42,602 nt of DNA from Lactonifactor longoviformis DSM 17459 (GCF_900129135.1 NZ_FQVI01000018.1:1-42602); one strand, 5' to 3'; shown: positions 17,322-25,641, counted from the stretch's first letter. Notes: generated from the letters alone by a model not told the origin. Numbers and translations are program-made.

Positions 17322-17684
17322 ATGTTAAATTGTCTGTATGTAGGACTGGGAGGAGCTCTGGGGGCAGTGGGAAGATACCTTATGGGACAAATCCCGCTGC
17401 CCAGGATGTCATTTCCAGTGATGACCCTTGTCATCAATTTTCTGGGTGCATTTCTGATTGGGATAATCAGCGCAGCCGCAGCTAAACACGGGGCGGGAAG
17501 CACCCCCTTGATCCTATTCCTGAAAGTGGGGGTATGCGGAGGGTTTACTACCTTTTCTACCTTTGCCCTGGAGACAACAAATCTGCTGGGGGAGGGCAGA
17601 ATGCTGGCAGGTATGCTTTATATTATCTTAAGCGTGTGTCTGTGTATGGGAGCTGTAATGGCAGGGGGGATGCTGGTAAAGTAG
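17322..17684 (+). CDS. crcB: CrcB/Fluc fluoride ion channel
   Basis: This 120-residue protein has four hydrophobic segments. Family hallmarks are GGALGAVGRY at the N-terminus, the NFLGAFLIG pore stretch near residue 40 and the GGFTTFSTF motif near residue 71, which lines the fluoride pathway. These channels export fluoride as dual-topology dimers. Only one copy is seen here, while many Firmicutes carry a pair. GGAGGAGG precedes the ATG. No fluoride riboswitch was recognised in the 76 bases upstream, so expression may come from readthrough of the transglutaminase operon. Confidence 0.93.
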   Translation: MLNCLYVGLGGALGAVGRYLMGQIPLPRMSFPVMTLVINFLGAFLIGIISAAAAKHGAGSTPLILFLKVGVCGGFTTFSTFALETTNLLGEGRMLAGMLYIILSVCLCMGAVMAGGMLVK

Positions 17685-17697
17685 ACCCCGGTTATAT

Positions 17698-17725
17698 TTG
17701 TATTTTACTGGAATTATGGTATAAT
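17698..17725 (+). promoter_or_regulatory. Promoter of metY with extended -10
   Basis: TTGTAT at 17698-17703, a 16-base spacer, then TGGTATAAT (17717-17725) with the TGN extension. It leaves a leader of roughly 90 bases before the start codon. Confidence 0.65.
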
Positions 17726-17758
17726 TTGTACAATCAGTCAAATATCCTTTCCGGTAAG

Positions 17759-17792
17759 GCAAGGTATCTGACCCTTGCGGGCGGTACGCAAG
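17759..17792 (+). promoter_or_regulatory. metY leader with two mutually exclusive hairpins
   Basis: GCAAGG at 17759-17764 can pair with CCTTGC at 17773-17778, while CTTGCG at 17774-17779 can instead pair with CGCAAG at 17787-17792. The shared CTTGC strand can join only one hairpin at a time. This is the geometry of a small attenuator or riboswitch expression platform, but I recognise no known methionine-linked riboswitch class. Confidence 0.4.
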
Positions 17793-17825
17793 AATAAAAT
17801 TATCAGGAAATGAGGGACAATACAT

Positions 17826-19112
17826 ATGAGCAAGGGATATGAAATTGAAACGAAATGTATACAATCGGGCTGGAAGCCCAGGAAAGGGGAGCCCAGGGTT
17901 CTTCCTATCTATCAGAGTACTACTTTTAAATATGATACCACAGATGAGATGGGTAAATTATTTGATCTTGAGGATGACGGATATTTTTATACCAGGCTGC
18001 AGAATCCAACCAATGATGCTGTGGCGGCCAAGATAGCAGATCTGGAGGGCGGTGTGGCCGCTATGCTGACCTCATCCGGTCAGGCGGCTAACTTCTATGC
18101 GATATTTAATATCTGTGAGGCAGGAGATCATATCGTTTGTGCCAATGCAGTCTATGGAGGTACCTTTAACCTGTTTGGCGTGACGATGAAAAAGCTTGGC
18201 ATTGCGTGCACTTTTGTGAATCCCGATGACAGCTACGAAGAGCTCTGCAAGGCCTTCCGGCCAAACACAAAAGCAGTGTTTGCCGAGACCATTGCTAATC
18301 CGGCCCTGGTTGTACTTGACATTGAGAAGTTTGCCAGGCTGGCCCATGAGCATGAGGTGCCTCTGATTGTGGACAACACCTTTGCTACCCCTGTAAACTG
18401 CCGTCCCTTTGAGTGGGGAGCAGACATTGTAACCCATTCAACCACGAAATATATGGATGGACATGCCATGCAGGTAGGGGGAGCGATTGTAGACAGCGGG
18501 AACTTTGACTGGGCTGCCTATGGAGATAAGTACCACGGTCTGACGAAACCTGATGAATCCTATCATGGAGTAGTCTACACAGAGAGGTTTGGAAAGGCTG
18601 CCTATATTACTAAGGCTACGGCACAGCTTATGAGAGATCTGGGCTCTATCCCGTCCCCTCAGAATTGTTTTCTGCTGAATGTGGGACTGGAGACTTTGTT
18701 CCTCCGTGTGGAGAGGCACTGCTACAATGCACAGAAGGTGGCTGAATTCTTAAATGCTCATGAGAAGGTAGCGCATGTAAACTACGCAGGACTCCCGGGA
18801 GATAAGTATTATGAAGTGGCGAAGAAATACATGCCCAAGGGTACCTGCGGTGTCATCTCTTTTGAATTAAAGGGAGGAAGGGAAGACGCTGTGAAGTTTA
18901 TGGACGGCCTGAAGCTGGCAGCTATCGTTACCCATGTGGCTGATGCCAGGACCAGTGTTCTTCACCCGGCAAGCCATACCCACCGGCAGATGAACGACCA
19001 GCAGCTGAAGGAAGCCGGAGTTTCCCCGGGAATGATTCGCTTATCCGTTGGAATTGAGAATGTAAATGATATTATCGAAGATTTAAAGCAGGCTTTGGAA
19101 CAGGCAGAATAG
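17826..19112 (+). CDS. metY: O-acetylhomoserine sulfhydrylase / aminocarboxypropyltransferase
   Basis: This 428-residue PLP enzyme of the Cys/Met metabolism family makes homocysteine from O-acetylhomoserine and sulfide. The N-terminus (TKCIQSGWKPRKGEPRVLPI) is MetY-like. The cofactor lysine lies in THSTTKYMDGH, and the aldimine-site stretch SSGQAANFYA and the conserved VDNTFATPVNCRP are present. Length matches MetY (about 425-430) and exceeds typical cystathionine gamma-synthases (about 380). It is transcribed from its own promoter through a structured leader and ended by a strong terminator, so it stands alone. Some relatives use O-succinylhomoserine or thiomethyl donors. Confidence 0.92.
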   Translation: MSKGYEIETKCIQSGWKPRKGEPRVLPIYQSTTFKYDTTDEMGKLFDLEDDGYFYTRLQNPTNDAVAAKIADLEGGVAAMLTSSGQAANFYAIFNICEAGDHIVCANAVYGGTFNLFGVTMKKLGIACTFVNPDDSYEELCKAFRPNTKAVFAETIANPALVVLDIEKFARLAHEHEVPLIVDNTFATPVNCRPFEWGADIVTHSTTKYMDGHAMQVGGAIVDSGNFDWAAYGDKYHGLTKPDESYHGVVYTERFGKAAYITKATAQLMRDLGSIPSPQNCFLLNVGLETLFLRVERHCYNAQKVAEFLNAHEKVAHVNYAGLPGDKYYEVAKKYMPKGTCGVISFELKGGREDAVKFMDGLKLAAIVTHVADARTSVLHPASHTHRQMNDQQLKEAGVSPGMIRLSVGIENVNDIIEDLKQALEQAE

Positions 19113-19122
19113 TAGAACAGTC

Positions 19123-19156
19123 AAAAAGGAAGAGCAGGTTTCAGCTCTTCCTTTTT
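19123..19156. terminator. Bidirectional intrinsic terminator
   Basis: AAAAAGGAAGAGC at 19123-19135 pairs perfectly with GCTCTTCCTTTTT at 19144-19156 around an 8-base loop. The A run on one side and T run on the other make it work in both directions, between the convergent metY and sensor kinase genes. Confidence 0.92.
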
Positions 19157-19173
19157 ATAAATGCACAAATATA

Positions 19174-21426
19174 TTAGTTAGTAGTCGATGTAATATCCCG
19201 GAACTCTACCGTAACCACAAAGAGGTCGGCGTTGATGTCTATCCGGAAGCTTCCCCGGCATGCCTCCACAAAGCTTTTGGCAATGGAGAGCCCAAGTCCG
19301 CTCCCCCCGTCCGAACGGCTCTCATCCCCGCGGACAAACCGTTCCGTGTAATCGATCCGATCCGGAAGCTCGTACCGGGAGATATTCTTCACACTGACCG
19401 CGGCCAGTATGCCGTCTGTTTCCAGAGTGATAAAGATTCTGGAGTGTTCCATGGAATACTGGAGAGCATTCTGAAGCAGATTTTGGAATACACGGTAAAG
19501 TCTCTGCCCGTCTGCTTTAATCAATACAGGTTCCTCCGGAATCCTTGTCTTAACAGATAAGGTGCTGCGCTCTATACTTTCAGACATATCGGCAAGGGTC
19601 TGCCGGATAAGTTTCCCCAGATCCAGTGTCTCTATGTTTACAGGGAGCTGTCTGGAGGCTGCTTTGCTGATCTCAAATACATCCTGTACCATACTTTTCA
19701 GCCTCTGGGATTTGCTTTCCAGGATTTTTACATAATCTTTCACATGTTCCGGAAGATCCGGCTCCTGGTTCATAAGATCCACATAACTGATAATAGAAGT
19801 AAGGGGGGTCTTAATGTCATGAGATACATTAGAGACAAGTTCAACCTTCATACGCTCACTTTTTATCTGTTCCTGAACGGCAATGTCAAGCCCGTTGCGG
19901 ATATCATTCAGATTTTTGGCTGCCTCTCCCAGATCGGGATCCGTAAGTACCGGAACCTCTTCCGCGATCTTGCCCTCTTTTATTCTGTCAATCTGCTGTA
20001 TAAGCGCTTCTATATCCTCCGCTGCGGACCGATTTCTCCAGATATACCAAAATTGTGCGGCCAGAGTCAGCCCTGCGGCCGTAAGTGCTAAAACGTATAA
20101 AAACATGTCTGCACTGTAGAAGGTGCCGCTGTAATACAGCCGGAACCCCAGGAGGAGAAGTAAACTCACAACCATTCCCTCCCCCAGAAATGCAGGCAGA
20201 TACCGGAAAATAATCTTTTTCTGCACTGGCAAGGCGGCCCCTTTAAAGCGGAACATTCGGAAAATGTAATTCCACAAACTGCGAAGTACACTGGAGGATA
20301 AGGGGTTTCTGTTATAGCGGATATCGTTACCCAGAAAGAAAAGGATCCAGACACATACCAATATAACAGTAAGATAGGAAAGCCAGGTCCATATAGATCC
20401 GGTAATTCTGAATACGTAATAGTCATATTCATAGACAACGTCGTAGCTGTTTTGCAGACTCCAGTAAAGTTCTCTCAGAACTTCAGTGCCGGCAATCATC
20501 AGGAGCAGGAGGGAGCCCAGACAGAGAACAGCTTTTACCTCAACCCATATCTTTTTTGTCTTAGCAGCTATAAACTGATTCACACTTTTTATCTGTTTTC
20601 TCCATCGAACAGCCAGGATCAGGGATACGGCAAACAGTGCCGTCAATAGGCCAAAAAACAGGATCAGGCTGCGCAGGCTGTAAAGATCCTGGTTCAGCCG
20701 GTAGAGCCGGTTGCTCACCGACTCTTCCCCATAGCTGGAATAATCTGCCTTCATATAAATCCTGGGAGTTTTTGCAGCTGCTATGATTACCGAAGCCTTT
20801 TTCGATTTGCTGTCTGTGGTAAAGTTATGATATCCCGGTACTTTCCAGTCGCTGTTTTCCCTGTAGTAACCATCCCCGTAGACATCAATGGTTTTTCCGT
20901 CCTTTTGCAGATAGACTTTTGAACCATCAAAATACAGTAAAAAGTTATAACCCTCGGGCATTTTGCCTGCAGCTCCGTCTAAGGTACCTTCCTCTGCATT
21001 GGAGTATAAAGTGTCTCCGTCATAGGAGATGGTATAGAGCATATTTTTATCATCCTTCAGTGCATTGTGAAGCTCCCGTCTCTCCTGTGCAGCGGAAAGC
21101 TCACCGGCGGCTTCCTCCCACACCTCTGCTGCTGTCTCCTCAGAAACCGCAATGTCTGAGGAGACAGCAGCAGTTCCCATGGATGCTCCGGTGCTGCCTC
21201 CGGCTGCCATCATGATAAAGTCCTCCAGGCGGTAACTGATATACTGCCGAAATGCCTTGGTATCCTGATAATCTCCCCGGAATGCGTCAGCAGGACTTAT
21301 AGCTATGCTCTGCATTGCAGCCAAGAGGCCGGAGCCCGTAAGAAGCACCGCCATCAGCAGACATAATGCCGCAACAAAGGACGCATAGCTTGTAACCGAT
21401 TTACATTTTTTCCATTTTATATCCAA
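19174..21426 (-). CDS. Membrane sensor histidine kinase
   Basis: This 750-residue kinase has an N-terminal membrane segment, an extracytoplasmic sensor region of about 190 residues with low-complexity parts, then several further membrane segments (about 245-460). A linker precedes the kinase core: phospho-acceptor H536 in NVSHDIKTPLTS, the N box in FQNLLQNALQYS and the G box in GGSGLGLSIAKS. Layout and core resemble VanS-like kinases of Firmicutes. The start is probably TTG at 21426, overlapping the response regulator by 26 bases, as the next in-frame Met lies inside the first membrane segment; GGTGG and GGGG occur just upstream. The signal is unknown. Confidence 0.92.
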   Translation of the reverse strand: MDIKWKKCKSVTSYASFVAALCLLMAVLLTGSGLLAAMQSIAISPADAFRGDYQDTKAFRQYISYRLEDFIMMAAGGSTGASMGTAAVSSDIAVSEETAAEVWEEAAGELSAAQERRELHNALKDDKNMLYTISYDGDTLYSNAEEGTLDGAAGKMPEGYNFLLYFDGSKVYLQKDGKTIDVYGDGYYRENSDWKVPGYHNFTTDSKSKKASVIIAAAKTPRIYMKADYSSYGEESVSNRLYRLNQDLYSLRSLILFFGLLTALFAVSLILAVRWRKQIKSVNQFIAAKTKKIWVEVKAVLCLGSLLLLMIAGTEVLRELYWSLQNSYDVVYEYDYYVFRITGSIWTWLSYLTVILVCVWILFFLGNDIRYNRNPLSSSVLRSLWNYIFRMFRFKGAALPVQKKIIFRYLPAFLGEGMVVSLLLLLGFRLYYSGTFYSADMFLYVLALTAAGLTLAAQFWYIWRNRSAAEDIEALIQQIDRIKEGKIAEEVPVLTDPDLGEAAKNLNDIRNGLDIAVQEQIKSERMKVELVSNVSHDIKTPLTSIISYVDLMNQEPDLPEHVKDYVKILESKSQRLKSMVQDVFEISKAASRQLPVNIETLDLGKLIRQTLADMSESIERSTLSVKTRIPEEPVLIKADGQRLYRVFQNLLQNALQYSMEHSRIFITLETDGILAAVSVKNISRYELPDRIDYTERFVRGDESRSDGGSGLGLSIAKSFVEACRGSFRIDINADLFVVTVEFRDITSTTN

Positions 21427-22099
21427 TTCCCCACACCACCTTTAAATATTCTGGCTCTTTCGGATTCAGTTCAATTTTCTCCCGGATACGGCGGATATGA
21501 ACCATTACAGTATTCTCAGGGGCAAAGGATTCTTCCTCCCATACTCTCTGGTATATCTCCTCTGCGGGAAAGATTCGTCCCGGATTGCGCATCAGCAGAT
21601 CTATAATTTTAGTTTCAGTAGCAGTCAGCCGTACCGGATCCCCGTCAGCATACAGAACTCTTTCCTCTGCGTTATACAGAAGGCGCCCATTTTCATAGCG
21701 ATTGGAAATCTGAGAGGCATGTACATCCCCAAGTCTGGTGTAACGCCGCAGATGACTCTTTACTCTGGCTGTAAGTTCTTGGGGATTATACGGCTTTGTC
21801 ACATAGTCATCTGCTCCCATGGAGAGTCCGAGCACTTTGTCTGTCTCTTCACTTTTTGCACTCAGTACGATAATCGGCAGATTACGCCTTTCCCGGATCC
21901 TCAAAATCGCTGACAGGCCGTCCAGCTTAGGCATCATCACGTCTATGAGAATAATCTGTACGGGATATTCTGCAATTTTTTCCAGGGCTTCCAGCCCGTC
22001 GTAGGCCTTAATTACCTGAAAGCCTTCTTTTTCCAAAAGAATGGATATAGCCTTTACAATTTCTCTGTCATCGTCAACCACGAGTACGCATTCCCTCAT
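21401..22099 (-). CDS. Response regulator, OmpR/PhoB family
   Basis: The 232-residue protein has a receiver domain with acidic pocket D9-D11, phosphorylated D53 (IILIDVMMPK) and the conserved lysine in YVTKPYNP, followed by a winged-helix domain (ENTVMVHIRRIREKIE). It pairs with the overlapping downstream kinase gene. AAAGGAGG precedes the ATG. Three copies of a short direct repeat lie 45-86 bases upstream, which suggests autoregulation. It is VanR-like in sequence, but no resistance genes are nearby. Confidence 0.95.
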   Translation of the reverse strand: MRECVLVVDDDREIVKAISILLEKEGFQVIKAYDGLEALEKIAEYPVQIILIDVMMPKLDGLSAILRIRERRNLPIIVLSAKSEETDKVLGLSMGADDYVTKPYNPQELTARVKSHLRRYTRLGDVHASQISNRYENGRLLYNAEERVLYADGDPVRLTATETKIIDLLMRNPGRIFPAEEIYQRVWEEESFAPENTVMVHIRRIREKIELNPKEPEYLKVVWGIGYKMEKM

Positions 22100-22142
22100 G
22101 TTCTCTCCTCCTTTGAGCCTACGTTTAGTTTATGGCATAGGC

Positions 22143-22185
22143 CTTACGAATTTATGAATAAATATCTTACGGATTTCTTACAGAT
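22143..22185 (-). promoter_or_regulatory. Three direct repeats, candidate response regulator binding sites
   Basis: Written on the plus strand, CTTACGAAT (22143-22151), CTTACGGAT (22166-22174) and CTTACAGAT (22177-22185) share the CTTAC core. The last two are 11 bases apart and the first is 23 away, which matches the helical phasing of OmpR-type half sites. They lie just upstream of the regulator gene. Confidence 0.5.
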
Positions 22186-22256
22186 TCTAATCAGGGTACT
22201 GTTCAGACACCCAAGTCTGCGGGATTTGTGCACAGTAATCTAATTATAACATAGAG

Positions 22257-22306
22257 TTGAAACAATGGTATCACTACTATAAAAAGAATAGCGCCTGTGC
22301 TATACT
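22257..22306 (+). promoter_or_regulatory. Promoter region of the mnmM-like gene
   Basis: TTGAAA at 22257-22262 is followed after 17 bases by TAAAAA (22280-22285). A second option is the extended -10 TGCTATACT at 22298-22306 with a poor -35. Both lie within 95 bases of the start codon. Confidence 0.45.
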
Positions 22307-22349
22307 GAGTCAGGCAGCAAATTTACAGCAGGAAGGGAGAGGCAGCACT

Positions 22350-22916
22350 ATGATGAAATCGTACCAGATAACCGAATGGTGCCATGAGATAATAAAAAGC
22401 CAGGTGCAAAGAGAAGGTATTTATATAGATGCCACTATGGGAAATGGCTATGATACAGCCTTTTTCTGCGAACTGGCAGGAGAAAAGGGGAAGGTATTTG
22501 CTTTTGACATTCAGGAGCTGGCTGTCGAGAGGACAGGGAAGCTTCTGGAACAGCGCGGGCTGACAGCCAGGGCGCAGCTTATCCTTGACAGCCATGCAAA
22601 TATGGAGCAGTACATGGGGGGAGAAAAAGCGGACTGCATCTGTTTTAACTTTGGGTATCTTCCCGGCGGAGATCACGCCATGGCCACAAATCCGGATACC
22701 AGCCTGATAGCCATACGCGCTGGACTGGACATACTAAAAGAGGGCGGATTGATGAGCCTTTGCATATACAGCGGAGGAGATACAGGCTTTGAGGAGAGGG
22801 ATGCAATCCTGGAAGAACTGAGGCAGCTGGACAGCCGGAGGTATCTTGTGATAGTGAATTCCTATTATAACCGGGGCAACCATCCGCCTATTCCGGTTTT
22901 TATATTAAAAAAATAG
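22350..22916 (+). CDS. mnmM: tRNA (mnm5s2U34) methyltransferase, MnmM/YtqB family
   Basis: The 188-residue class I SAM-dependent methyltransferase carries motif I at about residues 29-37 (DATMGNGYD), an acidic residue after the next strand (AFDIQ) and the NFGYLPGGDH segment typical of YtqB-like proteins. The family was annotated as rRNA methylase-like; Bacillus YtqB is now known as MnmM, which adds the final methyl in 5-methylaminomethyl-2-thiouridine at the tRNA wobble base. The open frame extends to 22257, but GGGAGAGG sits 7 bases before the ATG at 22350, and the length then matches the family. Confidence 0.85.
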   Translation: MMKSYQITEWCHEIIKSQVQREGIYIDATMGNGYDTAFFCELAGEKGKVFAFDIQELAVERTGKLLEQRGLTARAQLILDSHANMEQYMGGEKADCICFNFGYLPGGDHAMATNPDTSLIAIRAGLDILKEGGLMSLCIYSGGDTGFEERDAILEELRQLDSRRYLVIVNSYYNRGNHPPIPVFILKK

Positions 22917-23077
22917 AACGGAATATGCCGGAGTATTCTCATCTCAAAGCGTAAGATATACAAGGGGAAGTTTGAATATTTATGTGCATATTTAACAAAT
23001 CAGTATTCAGTATTGTTATATATGGCCATATAAAATTGATAATTTTATATAATCATTATAAATCTAAAGAAAAGAAA

Positions 23078-23106
23078 TTGACAAAATTGACACCCAGGAA
23101 TATAAT
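23078..23106 (+). promoter_or_regulatory. Consensus promoter of the LacI-family gene
   Basis: TTGACA (23078-23083) and TATAAT (23101-23106) are separated by exactly 17 bases, a perfect sigma-70 promoter. A second TTGACA lies at 23087-23092. The LacI-type palindrome begins 12 bases after the -10, so it covers the start of transcription. Confidence 0.85.
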
Positions 23107-23118
23107 TACAGTATCGAG

Positions 23119-23132
23119 TGAGAACGTTCTCA
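23119..23132. promoter_or_regulatory. LacI-family operator 1 (autoregulatory)
   Basis: TGAGAACGTTCTCA is a perfect 14-bp palindrome with the central CG typical of LacI/GalR operators. It lies just downstream of the regulator's own promoter. It differs from the CcpA cre consensus at one fixed position and recurs almost unchanged before the downstream operon. Confidence 0.8.
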
Positions 23133-23154
23133 TAAAAGAGTGGGGGAACACAAT

Positions 23155-24201
23155 ATGGATAAAAGAAATGAAAATAAAAGTATTACAATAGATGATGTTG
23201 CAAAACTAGCAGGAGTCTCCAGAGCTACTGCCGGCCGTGTGGTAGGAAATTACGGAAGTGTATCTGAGAGTGCAAAAACCAAGGTAAAAAAGGCAATTGA
23301 AGAGCTTGGATATTATCCTAATGCTATTGCTCAGGGTCTGAGAAGCAATACCAGTAAAACGATTGCAGTGGTAGTGGAAAGTATTAACAACCATTTATTT
23401 AGTGAACTTACCTCCTGGATAGAAAAAGTAGCTTTGAAAAAAGGATACAGTGTAATGGTCTGCAGTACACATGAAAATCCATTATTGGAAATACAGCATT
23501 TAAGTAGTTTACATAATAGGAGGGTAGAAGGAATTGTAATTGCAGCTACCAGTACATCAGAAACATCTATAAATAAGAAGAATAAGCATCTTTATGACGG
23601 GGATATACCTATGGTTTATGTGGACAGGGAAGTGAAAGGGACATCAAGAAATCTTATTGTAAGTAATAACAGGGATGCTGGTTATAAAGCAGCTCAGTAT
23701 CTGATAGAACTGGGACATCAAAAAATAGGCGGAATTGCGACAACTAGTTTTGCAACTGTCGCGGAACGTTTTGCCGGTTATCAAAAAGCTATGGAGGATG
23801 AGGGGATTGGGTTTCATTCCGATAATTTTATGAAAATTGATTACGAAGCAGAGAATGTAGAAGAGATCCTAGAAAAAGGGATACTGTCAAGGATTCGGGA
23901 ACTGACAGCTATTATTGTATTTAATAACTCTCTGCTGGCTCCGCTGCTTCTGGGTCTGAGAAAAAAGGGGCTTTCCATACCGGAGGATATTTCCATAGTA
24001 GCTTGGGATGATGAGAATTTGAACCAGCTGATGGAAATTACCACTATGAAACAGCAGGTGGAGAAGCTGGGAACTTATGCAGCGGAGAGATTATTCGAGT
24101 TAATAGAAATGCCGGACAGAAGAGGAGATACTTATATTCAGGTTTTGGAAACAGAAATGATAGTAAGGAAATCCTGCAGAGAGATAAAAGAGGAAGGATG
24201 A
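23155..24201 (+). CDS. LacI family transcriptional regulator
   Basis: This 348-residue regulator has the N-terminal LacI helix-turn-helix with hinge helix (ITIDDVAKLAGVSRATAGRVV, about residues 10-30) and a periplasmic-binding-protein-like sugar domain from about residue 66. The frame reaches GTG at 23140, but that GTG overlaps the GGGGG ribosome site, so the ATG at 23155 is the start. It is immediately upstream of the AnmK-like sugar operon and has matching operators at both promoters, so it is almost certainly the local repressor. Inducer is unknown but expected to be the imported sugar or its product. Base composition is AT-rich compared with neighbours to the left. Confidence 0.93.
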   Translation: MDKRNENKSITIDDVAKLAGVSRATAGRVVGNYGSVSESAKTKVKKAIEELGYYPNAIAQGLRSNTSKTIAVVVESINNHLFSELTSWIEKVALKKGYSVMVCSTHENPLLEIQHLSSLHNRRVEGIVIAATSTSETSINKKNKHLYDGDIPMVYVDREVKGTSRNLIVSNNRDAGYKAAQYLIELGHQKIGGIATTSFATVAERFAGYQKAMEDEGIGFHSDNFMKIDYEAENVEEILEKGILSRIRELTAIIVFNNSLLAPLLLGLRKKGLSIPEDISIVAWDDENLNQLMEITTMKQQVEKLGTYAAERLFELIEMPDRRGDTYIQVLETEMIVRKSCREIKEEG

Positions 24202-24269
24202 GTAGTTATGCAGATTCAATATGCAGGGAACTTAATAGAAATGAAGGGAGGAGAATTTTTTACTAAAAA

Positions 24270-24283
24270 TGAGAACGTTCCCA
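24270..24283. promoter_or_regulatory. LacI-family operator 2 (sugar operon)
   Basis: TGAGAACGTTCCCA differs from operator 1 at one base of 14. It lies about 100 bases before the kinase gene, in the 178-base gap after the regulator. Confidence 0.8.
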
Positions 24284-24306
24284 AAATCTGATTTTTTATA
24301 TAAAAT
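24278..24306 (+). promoter_or_regulatory. Candidate sugar operon promoter overlapping operator 2
   Basis: TTCCCA (24278-24283) and TAAAAT (24301-24306) are spaced by 17 bases; the -35 falls inside operator 2. Each hexamer is imperfect, and TATAAA at 24299-24304 is another -10 option. Confidence 0.45.
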
Positions 24307-24379
24307 GGCAAAATTTTACAACTATATAAAAGGCCATTACACCCTGAAAAATTTTAAGTATGTAAGGAGGAAGCAGTAA

Positions 24380-25612
24380 ATGGATTTAATTATGGGAATG
24401 AACAGTGGATCTTCATTTGATGGAATTGACGTAATTCTGGCAGAGACAAAAATGGACGGGGACGGATTCCCGGCGGCACCTCGGTTTATAAAGGGCAGTT
24501 CTTATGAGTGGCCGTTAGATGTTAAGAAGGTAGTATTAGATGCTTTTGAGAACAAAGTAGATATGGTGGGACTGAATCGACTTAATTATGTTGCGGGGGC
24601 AGTTTTCGCGGAGAAGGCAGTTCAATTTTTGAAGGAAAACGGTATTGAATCCAGGGAGATTAAGGTTTTGGGGCTAGATACACAGACCATTTACCAGGAG
24701 CAGCCCGATCATAAAGCAATAGCAGCGATGACTGCTGAGGAAAAGGCTGACTGGCCCGGAAGATGGATATCCGGCAAATACCCTGCAGGTTATCAGGTTG
24801 GTGATACATCTGTTATTGCAAATCTGACAAATATTGATACGGTGACTCATTTTCGTCAGGCAGATCACACATTTGGAGGCAGCGCGGCCCCCCTTATGCA
24901 GTACCTTGATTTTGTTCTGTTCAGAAAAGAAGAGAAACCTAAGATGACACTAAATATAGGAGGAATTGCCAATCTTCACCTTGCCTGCAGTGACAGAAGA
25001 AAAATGTATGGGTTTGATGTGGGACCCGGGAATGTAATCTCCGATTATTTTGCAAAGAGACTTTATGGAAAAGAGTACGACAGAAATGGTGCGTTGGCAG
25101 CGTCAGGAAGGGTGAATGAAGATATGCTGAATTACTTTATGCATCATCCGTTCTTTGAGAGGCCGGTACCTCGTTCCGGATGGAGAATGGATTACAGTCC
25201 TGAGTACTTGAACAGTACCATAGCAAAATTCAGCCATGTGGCCAGAGAAGATATGATGGCTACCGCCTGTGCATTTACCGGTGAGGCTGTGGCAAAATCT
25301 ATGGAGGACAATATTCCCCGGGAAGTAATAGAGCAGGTTGATCAGCTGTATGCAAGCGGCGGGGGTGTAAAAAATCCGGCGATCCTTCAGGAAATCCAGA
25401 AAAGAATTCCACAGAATATTAAACTGGTTTCTTCCTCAGAGATAGGAATTCCACCGGAATTCAAAGAGGCAATTAAATTTGCTACTCTTGCTTACTCTAC
25501 AATTCATTGTGTTCCGGGTAACATTCCGGCTGCAGGACATGCCTCCCAGTATGCCATTCTGGGGAATATAGGCCTGGCACCCAGGAACATCAAAGGAGGC
25601 GCAGAATTCTAG
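24380..25612 (+). CDS. anmK: Anhydro-N-acetylmuramic acid kinase (AnmK) family sugar kinase
   Basis: This 410-residue protein has the AnmK layout: an N-terminal phosphate loop (GMNSGSSFDGIDV near residue 6), the HFRQADHTFGGSAAPL segment with probable catalytic base D162, NIGGIANLH and FDVGPGNVISDYF, and ASGGGVKNP near the C-terminus. AnmK opens the 1,6-anhydro ring of anhMurNAc by hydrolysis and phosphorylates it at O6. Several core motifs deviate: the usual MSGTSLDG is NSGSSFDG, DFR is HFR, and the expected HGQT-type motif reads LDTQTIYQEQP. No MurQ etherase is nearby. I therefore infer a different substrate, perhaps another anhydrosugar or hexose, with the family call itself secure. AAGGAGG precedes the start. 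Confidence 0.85.
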   Translation: MDLIMGMNSGSSFDGIDVILAETKMDGDGFPAAPRFIKGSSYEWPLDVKKVVLDAFENKVDMVGLNRLNYVAGAVFAEKAVQFLKENGIESREIKVLGLDTQTIYQEQPDHKAIAAMTAEEKADWPGRWISGKYPAGYQVGDTSVIANLTNIDTVTHFRQADHTFGGSAAPLMQYLDFVLFRKEEKPKMTLNIGGIANLHLACSDRRKMYGFDVGPGNVISDYFAKRLYGKEYDRNGALAASGRVNEDMLNYFMHHPFFERPVPRSGWRMDYSPEYLNSTIAKFSHVAREDMMATACAFTGEAVAKSMEDNIPREVIEQVDQLYASGGGVKNPAILQEIQKRIPQNIKLVSSSEIGIPPEFKEAIKFATLAYSTIHCVPGNIPAAGHASQYAILGNIGLAPRNIKGGAEF

Positions 25613-25641
25613 TGCAGCGATGAGGAAAGGAGTTGTCACAA

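Noticed and set aside
17726-17825. Known SAM riboswitch or T-box before metY
   Set aside because: The leader is too short and lacks the S-box core and the T-box sequence. Only two small alternative hairpins are visible, reported as such.
23119-23132. CcpA cre site
   Set aside because: It differs from the cre consensus at a fixed position (TGAG in place of TGNA), and the near-identical second copy before the adjacent operon points to the local LacI-family regulator.
24200-24268. Possible 22-codon peptide after the LacI gene
   Set aside because: Its ATG overlaps the regulator's stop, and there is no family match or codon signal. Chance seems more likely.
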